Source of the DNA: Pseudomonadota bacterium
Lineage (GTDB): Bacteria; Myxococcota; UBA9042; PHBI01
Direction: 5' to 3'
NCBI GenBank assembly: GCA_005788935.1
Contig: SYAK01000214.1
Coordinates: 1 to 25,768, forward strand
Length of the DNA stretch: 25,768 bases
The position numbers were made by a program, and so were the translations under genes. The notes below the pieces were generated by a model, which saw only the letters and a program-made list of their open reading frames with translations, searched no databases and was not told the DNA's origin. This document shows, one piece after another, positions 1-6,451 of this stretch (positions are counted from its first letter, which is position 1; every line of letters begins with the position of its first letter).

Positions 1-541
1 CCTCACCGAAGCCGCCGCCCCCGACCGGGACCGCGCCCGGGACCGCCCCCGGGACGGCCGCTCCAGGGGCGCCCCCGAGCTTGCCGCCAGGGACTGCGCC
101 GGGCACGCCGCCCGCCGGGACCATGCCTCCGGCCGGGACCATGCCGCCAGCTGGGATCATGCCGCCAGCCGGGACCATGCCGCCTGGAGGCACGCCGAGC
201 TTGCCGCCGGGCACCGAGCCTTGCATCGGGACGCCCGCTGTCGGCTGCGTTGGAGCTACCTGGTTCAGATAGCTCGTGATGCGGTGGTTCAACTCTGCGA
301 TCTTCTTCGCACCTTCCTCGCCCTGTCCATGCTTCAGCGACTCGAACTCGGCGACGAACTCGGCCTTCTTCTGGTCGAGGGTCGGCTTCAGGTGGGGCAG
401 CTTCGTGGCGGCGACATCGATCTGATTGATGTTGTTCTTGAAGTAGTTGGTCTCGTTCTCGACGGTGCGGGGGCCGCAGGCGGCGAGGCTCAGGGCGGCG
501 ACGAGGCCGACGGTCAGGCGGGCGAGGTGCGGGAAGCGCAT
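1..541 (-). CDS. Lipoprotein with GGMVPA-type repeat tail (partial)
   Basis: I do not recognise a family. The frame opens at an ATG at 541 with a good Shine-Dalgarno (AAGGAG about 9 nt upstream) and runs off the left edge without a stop, so about 180 residues are visible. Residues 1-22 are a lipoprotein signal ending in the lipobox LAAC, which predicts a membrane-anchored extracytoplasmic protein. A charged, probably helical segment of about 75 residues follows (KKAEFVAEFESLKHGQG, then AELNHRITSYLNQ). From about residue 95 the chain becomes low-complexity, with four near-identical GGMVPA units (one is GGMIPA), two PGGKLG units and Ala/Val/Pro/Gly steps up to the window edge. The tail could be a flexible wall-spanning or adhesive segment, which is inference. 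The gene follows the CesT/YbjN-like gene on the same strand. The 65-bp gap holds a small hairpin and a copy of the dispersed palindrome, so it may have its own control. Confidence 0.7.
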   Translation of the reverse strand, partial: MRFPHLARLTVGLVAALSLAACGPRTVENETNYFKNNINQIDVAATKLPHLKPTLDQKKAEFVAEFESLKHGQGEEGAKKIAELNHRITSYLNQVAPTQPTAGVPMQGSVPGGKLGVPPGGMVPAGGMIPAGGMVPAGGMVPAGGVPGAVPGGKLGGAPGAAVPGAVPGAVPVGGGGFGE

Positions 542-565
542 GGCGGGGCTCCTTGTCTTCTGGTT

Positions 566-579
566 GTGCCCGGTGGCAC
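566..579 (-). promoter_or_regulatory. Small hairpin upstream of the repeat-tail lipoprotein
   Basis: GTGCC-CGGT-GGCAC forms a 5-bp stem with a 4-nt loop, 25 nt upstream of the lipoprotein ATG and close to its Shine-Dalgarno. It has no U-tract. It could be a weak terminator of the upstream gene or a structured leader. Confidence 0.3.
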
Positions 580-585
580 GGAGGG

Positions 586-600
586 TTGACGAACCGTCAG
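586..600 (+). repeat. Dispersed palindrome copy 1
   Basis: TTGACGAACCGTCAG, core TGAC-N5-GTCA, lies between the CesT/YbjN-like gene (stop at 607) and the repeat-tail lipoprotein (start at 541), 45 bp upstream of the latter. It shares a longer block, GGGTTGACGAAnCGTCAGG, with copy 3. Confidence 0.85.
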
Positions 601-606
601 GATATC

Positions 607-1008
607 TCAGAGGACGTCCGTGTAGGCGCCGTAGGTCTGCTGCTCGATGTCGTCGGCGCTCTTGCCGACCCAGAAGATGGCCTTGCCGACCTCGGTGAGG
701 TCCGAGGTCCGATCGAGCAGCGCGTGCAGCACGATGAGCTCGCTGCCGCGAAGGGCCACGCGGCCCCAAGTCAGCTTCATGTTGAGCGCGAGGAGGCCCC
801 ATGGGTCGTTCTTTGCGGCCATGTCGGCGGCCTTCGACCAGATGAAGACCGTCGGCTCCTGGTCACCATCGCGTGCGGCGGTGAGGTTGACGACCTGGGT
901 GCGGCCGGGCTGGGTCACGATCTCGACGCGGAGATCGCCGTTCATCTCCTGACGGCAGGGCCAGCCACGCATGGAGGCGGCCTGGGCCGCGAGGCGCATG
1001 ATGTTCAT
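607..1008 (-). CDS. Hypothetical CesT/YbjN-like small protein
   Basis: This is a 133-residue protein with no signal peptide or membrane helix, so it is probably cytoplasmic. The ATG at 1008 is preceded by AGAGGA at suitable spacing. The order of elements suggests the alpha/beta fold of type III secretion chaperones (CesT) and YbjN proteins: an N-terminal helix, strands around residues 25-45 (LRVEIVTQ, TQVVNLTA) and 51-57 (PTVFIWS), then a WGLLALN...WGRVALRGSELIVLHAL segment and a C-terminal helix starting DLTEVGKAIFWVGKSADDIE. This is a pattern impression, not a motif match. Nothing else in the window belongs to a secretion system, so a general chaperone or adaptor role is as likely. It sits 181 bp downstream of envC with a candidate promoter of its own. 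Confidence 0.65.
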   Translation of the reverse strand: MNIMRLAAQAASMRGWPCRQEMNGDLRVEIVTQPGRTQVVNLTAARDGDQEPTVFIWSKAADMAAKNDPWGLLALNMKLTWGRVALRGSELIVLHALLDRTSDLTEVGKAIFWVGKSADDIEQQTYGAYTDVL

Positions 1009-1081
1009 CGGAGTTCCTCTCGGGGTTGGGGCGGGAGACGGACCGGAGCGACGCGTTGGCGCGCACGCCGGACCGTCCAGG

Positions 1082-1109
1082 AGTCTAGTCCAACGCTGCC
1101 GCTTGGCAA
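1082..1109 (-). promoter_or_regulatory. Candidate sigma70-type promoter for the CesT/YbjN-like gene
   Basis: On the minus strand TTGCCA (plus-strand 1104-1109) and TAGACT (1082-1087) are 16 bp apart, matching TTGACA at 5 of 6 and TATAAT at 4 of 6 positions. A start near 1075 would give a leader of about 67 nt before the ATG at 1008. Confidence 0.4.
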
Positions 1110-1189
1110 GGGGCGCCCGGGCGGGCCACGCCTCGCCACGCCCCGCGCGCCCGACGGGGCAGCCACGGGCACAAGGCGGCCACCGTTCA

Positions 1190-2401
1190 TCACTTCAGCC
1201 ATGGCAACGGGTTCTGCGGCTCGCCTTCGACCCGCAGCTCGAAGTAGAGGCGCCGCCCGAAGAAGCTGCCGGTCTCCCCGATGGCGCCGAGACGCGCTCC
1301 TGTCGCGACCCGCTCCCCGACCTTGACCGCAACGTCGGCGAGGTGGCCGTAGACGGAGGTGACGCCGCGGGTGTGGTCGAGGATGACGACCTGCCCGAGG
1401 CCCTTGAACCACCCCGTCCACAAGACGTAGCCCCAATAGGCGGCCCGAACCCCCTGCCGCCGCATGTCCTTGCGCCCGTCCTCGGACAGCGCCCAGTGCA
1501 TGCCGCGCCAGGTCGAGCGCACGCCGAGGTAGGTCCGCGACCCGTAGGGCGCGATCATGTCGCCATGGCGCAGGGGGGTCGAGAGCCGCGGGTAGCCGTC
1601 GCCGAGGAACAGGCGCGGGCGGGCGGGCGCCTTCGCGATCGCGTCGGCGATGAGCGCCCCGAGCGGCGCCGAGATGGTCTCCATGTCGCGGGCGTAGGCG
1701 GCGTAGTAGCCTGGCTGCTCGACGACGGCCTTCTTGAGCGCGGCGAGCTCGTCCGCGTCCCAGGACGTGCGGGCCTCGAGGACGGCGAGGCGGCCCTCGA
1801 TGTGCGCTCGGTTCTGCTGGCGTCGCGCGAGATCCGCGTCAAAGCTCGCCACGAGGGCGCGGAGGCTCTCGAGCGCGAGCTGCTCCGACCGGACGCGACC
1901 GCGGGTCCATTGGAGCGCGCTCGCCCGGTCGAGCAGGTCCTGCCACGCGAACGGCGGCGTCTGGCGGAGCCAGACGAGCGGGGTGTCGGCCCGCTCGAGC
2001 CCGCGGACGAGGAACACCCGCCGCATGAGACTCGCCTCGAGGGCCGCGAGCCGCGAGGCCGCCCCCTTCGACGCGGCCTCGCGGCCGACGAGGTCGCGCT
2101 GGACCGCCGCGAGGGAGGCCGTGAGGGCACGGTGTTCGGCGGCGCTCGCGTGGATGCGCTCGTCGAGCTGCCCCATCGCGTCGATGATCGACGCCTCGGG
2201 CATCAGGTGACGGCGGATGTCGAGGGCCGGTCGCTTCGGGATGGGCTCGGGTGGCGGCACGACCAGCGTGTCGATGTCGGGCGGGGCCGGAATCTTCTCG
2301 TTGGTTTCACCCGTATCTGCGTCGGCTGACAGTTCGTCAGTCATCGCTGGCGCTGGCTCCGAGAGCGCGAGGATTGCGGCCAGGAGGAGCGGGATCGTCA
2401 C
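1190..2401 (-). CDS. envC: EnvC-like murein hydrolase activator (degenerate LytM/M23 domain)
   Basis: This 403-residue periplasmic protein is predicted to couple FtsEX to septal peptidoglycan amidases, the known role of E. coli EnvC. It starts with GTG at 2401, overlapping the ftsX stop as GTGA. That start is needed for the signal peptide (TIPLLLAAILALSEPAPA, probable cleavage after APA, near residue 19). A long Arg/Glu/Ala-rich coiled coil spans roughly residues 70-240. The last 120 residues form a LytM (peptidase M23) domain ending in NPLPWLK, close to the NPQPWL end of E. coli EnvC. The zinc ligands are degenerate: the usual HxH is R384-L-Y386 (GRRLYFELR), and no HxxxD motif is visible where the first ligand pair should be. 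One His (YGHL, H353) remains. It should therefore bind and activate amidases rather than cut the wall itself. Palindrome copy 2 lies in the first codons of the mature protein. Confidence 0.85.
   Translation of the reverse strand: MTIPLLLAAILALSEPAPAMTDELSADADTGETNEKIPAPPDIDTLVVPPPEPIPKRPALDIRRHLMPEASIIDAMGQLDERIHASAAEHRALTASLAAVQRDLVGREAASKGAASRLAALEASLMRRVFLVRGLERADTPLVWLRQTPPFAWQDLLDRASALQWTRGRVRSEQLALESLRALVASFDADLARRQQNRAHIEGRLAVLEARTSWDADELAALKKAVVEQPGYYAAYARDMETISAPLGALIADAIAKAPARPRLFLGDGYPRLSTPLRHGDMIAPYGSRTYLGVRSTWRGMHWALSEDGRKDMRRQGVRAAYWGYVLWTGWFKGLGQVVILDHTRGVTSVYGHLADVAVKVGERVATGARLGAIGETGSFFGRRLYFELRVEGEPQNPLPWLK
2326..2340 (-). repeat. Dispersed palindrome copy 2 (inside envC)
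   Basis: On the minus strand CTGACGAACTGTCAG has perfect CTGAC/GTCAG arms. It encodes T-D-E-L-S-A just after the EnvC signal peptide and includes ACT and TCA codons, which are uncommon here. Confidence 0.8.
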
Positions 2402-3348
2402 GCGGCCCCTCCGCTGTCGCCCTCGCCTGTCCGGCCGCGCGCGCCCCGCTCCCGGCGCGATTCCGCCTCCGGCCCGTCAAGCCCCCGCAGGCGGCGCAGT
2501 CCGGCCTGAGCACCTGCCCAGACGATGACCGGCCCGGCGAGGAAGAAGAGTCCGATGAACGGACCCGCCCCGCCCGCGGAGCCGCCTGGCAGGCGCACGA
2601 GGACCCCCTCGAGACCGCCCGTGACGCGCGCGAAGAGCCACGCGCCCAGGGCCGCGCCGACGAGCCCGATGACGATGGCCGCGACGATGATCGGTGCCGC
2701 GAGCTGAGTCGGAGTCGCACCGAAGCGGGCCGCGAGCCGCACGAGGAGCCCGTTGCGCACCACGACCCCGGAGGCCCAGGCGGCGCTCGCGCCCAGTCCG
2801 AGGAGGAGGGCAAGCAGCGCCCACGTGAGGCTCGCCTCCGACAACGTCTCGCGCAGGTCGACGAACGCCTCCATCGCTTCGGGCGCCTCGGGCACGGCCT
2901 CCACGCCAGCGATCCCCGCGATCCCGCCGAGGGCCGTGGTGAGGCGCGCGAGGCCCTCGGCGTCGAGCCCCTCGAAGGCCACGCCGACCTCGATCATCGC
3001 CCCGAGCGCGTGCACCCGCGCGTCCGTGTCCGAGGCCCACGTCTCGCCGAGCAGGGTGGTCAGGCGTGCGGCCTGATCGCTCGCGCCGAGGAACCGGACG
3101 AAGGACACGTCGGGGCGGGCCGCCACGGTCTTCAGCAGGGCCTCGACGCCCGCCTCGTCGAGGTCGGCTTCGAGGTGGGCGCTGATCGTCACGGACTCGC
3201 CGACAGCCTCCATGACGTCACCGATTGCGCGGATTCCCCACAGCCAGAGGCCGAGCGCCACGAGCGCGGTCGCGGTCGCGAGGGCCGCGAGCGGGGCTGT
3301 CCAGTGCGCGAGGAGGGCGCGGGGCAGCAGCGTGGTGGATGCGGACAT
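2398..3348 (-). CDS. ftsX: Cell division protein FtsX
   Basis: This 316-residue inner-membrane protein is the permease-like half of FtsEX, which transmits a cytoplasmic signal to EnvC-type activators at the septum. TM1 is at about residues 17-38. A periplasmic domain of about 130 residues follows (residues 40-170, with SVTISAHLEADLDEAGVEAL typical of the FtsX extracellular domain). Three more helices follow: TWALLALLLGLGASAAWASG, PIIVAAIVIGLVGAALGAWLF and FIGLFFLAGPVIVWAGA. After TM4 there is an unusual Arg/Gly/Glu-rich cytoplasmic tail of about 35 residues. The ATG at 3348 has a GGGAG Shine-Dalgarno and lies 27 bp after the ftsE stop. The 3' end overlaps envC by 4 bp (GTGA), implying translational coupling. 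Confidence 0.88.
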   Translation of the reverse strand: MSASTTLLPRALLAHWTAPLAALATATALVALGLWLWGIRAIGDVMEAVGESVTISAHLEADLDEAGVEALLKTVAARPDVSFVRFLGASDQAARLTTLLGETWASDTDARVHALGAMIEVGVAFEGLDAEGLARLTTALGGIAGIAGVEAVPEAPEAMEAFVDLRETLSEASLTWALLALLLGLGASAAWASGVVVRNGLLVRLAARFGATPTQLAAPIIVAAIVIGLVGAALGAWLFARVTGGLEGVLVRLPGGSAGGAGPFIGLFFLAGPVIVWAGAQAGLRRLRGLDGPEAESRRERGARGRTGEGDSGGAA

Positions 3349-3375
3349 GTCGTTTGCTCCCGTCCCTTCGCAGCG

Positions 3376-4080
3376 TCACGCGTTCCGCGCGCTCGGGCGC
3401 GCCGGCTGGCTCGCCCCGACGCGGCCGTCGATGAGGAAGCCCTGGTTCAGCAGCATTACCTGCGCGCCGTCGCCCGCCTGGCTCGGGTCGAGCTCGCGGC
3501 TCGTCAGGACGACCGTCCGCAGCGGCGTCGCGAGTCGCCGCAGGCGGGCCTCGAGGTCGGCCGCCCCCTCGCGATCGAGGAGGGCCTGCGGTTCGTCCGC
3601 GAGGATGAGGTCGGGCTCCATCGCGATCGCGCGGGCGAGGGACGCGAGCTGCTGTTCGTGTCGGTTCAGCCAGCGCGGAGGTGTGCCCGCGTGCCCCTCG
3701 AGTCCGACCGCCTCGAGCGCCATCGCGACGCGGTTTTCGCGGAGCGCGCGCGCGAGCCCCTGGACTTCGAGCGGCAGGCCGACGTTTCCCGCCACGTCGA
3801 GTTCGGGCAGCAGATCGGGCGTCCGTGTCAGGCGGCCGATGCGGCGTCGGCGCAGCGCGAGCTCGGTCGGGTTCAGCGTCCCGAGATCGACCCCGTCGGC
3901 GAGGACGCGCCCCTCGGTCGGCTGCAGCTCGCCCGCGAAGAGCTTCAGCCGCGTCGTCTTGCCAGCCCCCGTCCGCCCGATGATGCGCACGAGCCCACCT
4001 GGCGCGATGCGCGCGTCGATGGCGCGCAGGGCCTCGTAGTTGTTGGGGTGGCGGACCGTGACGCGCTCAAGTTGGAACAT
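3376..4080 (-). CDS. ftsE: FtsE-like ABC ATPase with degenerate catalytic motifs
   Basis: This 234-residue cytoplasmic ABC ATPase is the partner of FtsX. The ATG at 4080 (MFQLERVTVRHPN) fits the FtsE N-terminus; longer readings upstream are low-complexity. Walker A is intact (GRTGAGKTT, K41) and so is Walker B (LILADEP, D162-E163). Three other motifs are not. At the Q-loop position the Gln is R86 (GRLTRTPDLLPEL, against the usual VFQDFxLL). The LSGGEQQ signature reads LNRHEQQ (residues 138-144). The H-loop reads VVLTSRE, with S194 where the switch His should be. ATP binding looks possible but turnover is questionable. The position ahead of ftsX and envC supports the FtsE identity despite this. 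The upstream region is shared with the divergent IgGFc-type lipoprotein gene. Confidence 0.82.
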   Translation of the reverse strand: MFQLERVTVRHPNNYEALRAIDARIAPGGLVRIIGRTGAGKTTRLKLFAGELQPTEGRVLADGVDLGTLNPTELALRRRRIGRLTRTPDLLPELDVAGNVGLPLEVQGLARALRENRVAMALEAVGLEGHAGTPPRWLNRHEQQLASLARAIAMEPDLILADEPQALLDREGAADLEARLRRLATPLRTVVLTSRELDPSQAGDGAQVMLLNQGFLIDGRVGASQPARPSARNA

Positions 4081-4174
4081 CCGTGGGACGCTACCACGAC
4101 CTGAGGCCGCCGTCGAAAAACCGCAGGCGCCCGGCCGCGGCAGGCTGTCGCTCCGGGCTCGTGGTCGCCTCGGC

Positions 4175-4200
4175 GAAGCCCTTTGACTCCGGAGGGCTTC
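4175..4200. promoter_or_regulatory. Inverted repeat in the ftsE / lipoprotein divergent region
   Basis: GAAGCCC (4175-4181) and GGGCTTC (4194-4200) are perfect 7-bp arms around a 12-bp centre. The -35-like TTGACT of the next entry lies inside, which suits an operator. As RNA it would be a hairpin followed by TTCT. Confidence 0.4.
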
Positions 4201-4212
4201 TTCTCGCATGAT
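4183..4212 (+). promoter_or_regulatory. Candidate promoter of the surface lipoprotein cluster
   Basis: TTGACT (4183-4188), an 18-bp spacer and CATGAT (4207-4212) resemble a sigma70-type promoter. They lie about 98 bp upstream of the chosen start of the IgGFc-type lipoprotein gene. Confidence 0.35.
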
Positions 4213-4309
4213 GGCGGCTTGCGCCTCTGCCCGCGGCGAGTGCCGTGGCGGGACCGGACGCCGGAAGGTCGTCTGGCCGGGCGCCTCGCCCACGACGCCC
4301 GGGACACCC

Positions 4310-6415
4310 ATGCACGCCCTCCGCCTCGCGCTCGTCGCCCTCCTCCCCGCGACCCCGCTCGCCCTCGCGGGCTGCTCCGACGATGGCGGCGTGGACGCTG
4401 GCGCCGACGTCGAGGAGACCCTGCCCGACGGCCAGAGCTGCGACCCCGGCACGGTCGTCGCCTGCGTCGAGGAGGGGTCGCCACCTGCCCGCTTTTGCAA
4501 TGCGGCCGGCACCGGCACGATCGTCGAGAACTGTCCGGGCGAGAACGCGCAGTGCCGCAACGCCCGCTGTCTCGATCTCCCCGATGGCGCCGTGTGCTAC
4601 CCCGGCGAGGTCAAGGCCTGCGTCGCCGAGGGCTCGAAGGAGGCGCTCATCTGCAACCAGAGCGCCACCGCCTTTGTCCCGGGGATCTGCTATGGCCCCG
4701 AGGGCAACGAGTCGCAGTGCCGCGATGGCGCCTGCACCGCGTGTTTTCCCGGTGCGCGCAAGTGTCAGGATGACCAGACCGTCCTCGAGTGTCGCGCCGA
4801 CGGCAGCGGCTGGGATGTGTACCAGACGTGCGCGAGCATCTCGCACGTCTGCACCGGGCAGGTCTGCGAGGCCATGTGCGAGCAGAGCGTCAAGTACAAC
4901 AGCTACATCGGCTGTGACTACTTCGCCGTCGACCTCGACAACGCCTTCGTCCCCGGCGGCGGGCGCGGTTACTACGAGGCCCAGGGGGCTCAGTTCGCCG
5001 TCGCGGTCGCGAACCCGCCCGATTCGCCGCTTGCAGCGACCGTCAGCGTCGACCAGTACGAAGCGGGGGTGGTCGAGCCGGTGCTTTACGATTCGCTCGG
5101 CGTGCCGTTCCCGACCGAACCCCTGCAGCCTGGCGAGCTGCGCGTCTATCGCCTCCCGCGCCGCGACGTGAACGGGACCGTCCAGGCCCCACTCGCGTAC
5201 CGCTTCAGCGCGACGGTGCCCATCATCGCCTACCAGTTCAACCCGCTCGAGAACGAGGACGTCTTCTCGAACGACGCGTCCCTGCTGCTGCCCGCCGCGC
5301 TGCTCGGACAGGAATACTACGTCATGTCGCGCGAGCAGACCTTCGACATCCTGAGAAGTTACTTCACGGTGGTCGCGGTGATGGAGGGCACGACGACGGT
5401 CAGCGTCACGACCTCGGCCCCGACGCAGCCCGGGCTCATCTACGAGGGTTCGCCCGACGAGGCCGAGATCCCGCACATGGAGCCTGGCGAGACGCGGGTC
5501 TTCCGACTGAAGCAGTTCGACGTCCTGAGCATCCAGACCGATCGCCCGGGCGCGGACCCCACCGGCACCCGCGTCGTCGCCGACAAGCGGATCGCGGTCT
5601 TCGGCGGCTCCGAGGCGGCCAACGCGCCGAACACCGCCCGCTGCGTCAACATCGACGAAGTGTCAGGTTACGGCGTCTGCGAATGGGACGGGCGCACGCG
5701 CTGCCGCACGCTGACCGACTGCGTCAACGCGGGCTTCAACACGTGCTGCGCGGACCACCTCGAGCAGCAGCTGTTCCCGCTGAAGACCTGGGGCAGCCGC
5801 TTCGTCGCGACGAAGACCTGGGACCGCGGGCGCGAGACCGACCTCTACCGCATCATGGCCGGTGACGACGCGACCCGCGTGATGCTTGTCCCTCCGCAGC
5901 CAGGCGTCACGGTCCCGGTGCTGAACCGCGGGCAGCACTTCGAGTTCGAGAGCCGCGGCAACTTCGAGATCGTCGCCGCGGACAACAAGCCGTTGATGGT
6001 CGGCCATTTCCTCGCGGCCCAGGACGCGCCTGACCCAAACGTCGGCGGGGTCGGCTCGGGCGACGACGCAGGCATCGGTGACCCGGCCTTCATGCTGCAG
6101 ATCCCGGTCGAGCAGTACCGCAAGGACTTCGTCATCCTCGTCCCCGCCGAATACGCCGAGAACTACCTGAACGTGACGCTGCCGACCGGCGCCAGCCTCG
6201 AGATCGACGGCGTCCCGGTCGACCCGTCGACCTTCACCCTCATCGGCAGCGGGCAGTACAGCGTCTACCGACAGTTCCTCGAGCCCGGGACCCACGCCAT
6301 CCGCGCGAGCGAGGACGCGGGCGTCATCGTCTACGGCTGGGATCAGTACGTGTCCTATGCCTACACCGGCGGCCTCGACCTCGAGGAGATCCGGGCCGAG
6401 CGGCCCGCGCCCTGA
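4310..6415 (+). CDS. Lipoprotein with Cys-rich modules and IgGFc-binding-type domain
   Basis: This 701-residue exported protein starts at the ATG at 4310, giving MHALRLALVALLPATPLALAGC, a clean signal with lipobox LAGC. The frame extends further upstream, but that start would bury the signal. Residues about 40-190 hold repeated Cys-rich modules of the form DG-x-C-x-PG-x(3)-C-x(8-12)-CN, probably disulphide-bonded. From about residue 195 (YNSYIGCDYFAVDLDNAF) to the C-terminus it matches the IgGFc-binding-protein N-terminal domain pattern: the FAVAVANP segment, PGELRVYRLPRRDV, APLAYRFSATVPIIAYQFNPL and SNDASLLLPA. The domain is common in large exported myxobacterial proteins, where its ligand is usually unknown; the name does not imply antibody binding. 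It is first of four same-strand surface lipoprotein genes and is divergent from ftsE. Confidence 0.82.
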   Translation: MHALRLALVALLPATPLALAGCSDDGGVDAGADVEETLPDGQSCDPGTVVACVEEGSPPARFCNAAGTGTIVENCPGENAQCRNARCLDLPDGAVCYPGEVKACVAEGSKEALICNQSATAFVPGICYGPEGNESQCRDGACTACFPGARKCQDDQTVLECRADGSGWDVYQTCASISHVCTGQVCEAMCEQSVKYNSYIGCDYFAVDLDNAFVPGGGRGYYEAQGAQFAVAVANPPDSPLAATVSVDQYEAGVVEPVLYDSLGVPFPTEPLQPGELRVYRLPRRDVNGTVQAPLAYRFSATVPIIAYQFNPLENEDVFSNDASLLLPAALLGQEYYVMSREQTFDILRSYFTVVAVMEGTTTVSVTTSAPTQPGLIYEGSPDEAEIPHMEPGETRVFRLKQFDVLSIQTDRPGADPTGTRVVADKRIAVFGGSEAANAPNTARCVNIDEVSGYGVCEWDGRTRCRTLTDCVNAGFNTCCADHLEQQLFPLKTWGSRFVATKTWDRGRETDLYRIMAGDDATRVMLVPPQPGVTVPVLNRGQHFEFESRGNFEIVAADNKPLMVGHFLAAQDAPDPNVGGVGSGDDAGIGDPAFMLQIPVEQYRKDFVILVPAEYAENYLNVTLPTGASLEIDGVPVDPSTFTLIGSGQYSVYRQFLEPGTHAIRASEDAGVIVYGWDQYVSYAYTGGLDLEEIRAERPAP

Positions 6416-6451
6416 ACGCAGATGTTGATTTTGCACGACAAGGAACACGCC

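Noticed and set aside
133..206. CRISPR-like tandem repeat near the left edge
   Set aside because: The 18-bp units are adjacent, in frame, and encode the GGMVPA protein repeat; there are no spacers.
3213..3220. TGACGTCA inside ftsX as another dispersed palindrome
   Set aside because: It lacks the 5-bp centre of the motif, so the arms are fused; a single 8-bp word like this is expected by chance.
971..4104. Long plus-strand frames opposite ftsE, ftsX and envC
   Set aside because: They contain no family motifs and are biased to Arg/Pro/Ala; the minus-strand division genes account for the sequence.
4208..4309. Extended N-terminus of the IgGFc-type lipoprotein from the ATG at 4208
   Set aside because: It would place 34 basic, non-hydrophobic residues before a clean lipoprotein signal that starts at the ATG at 4310.
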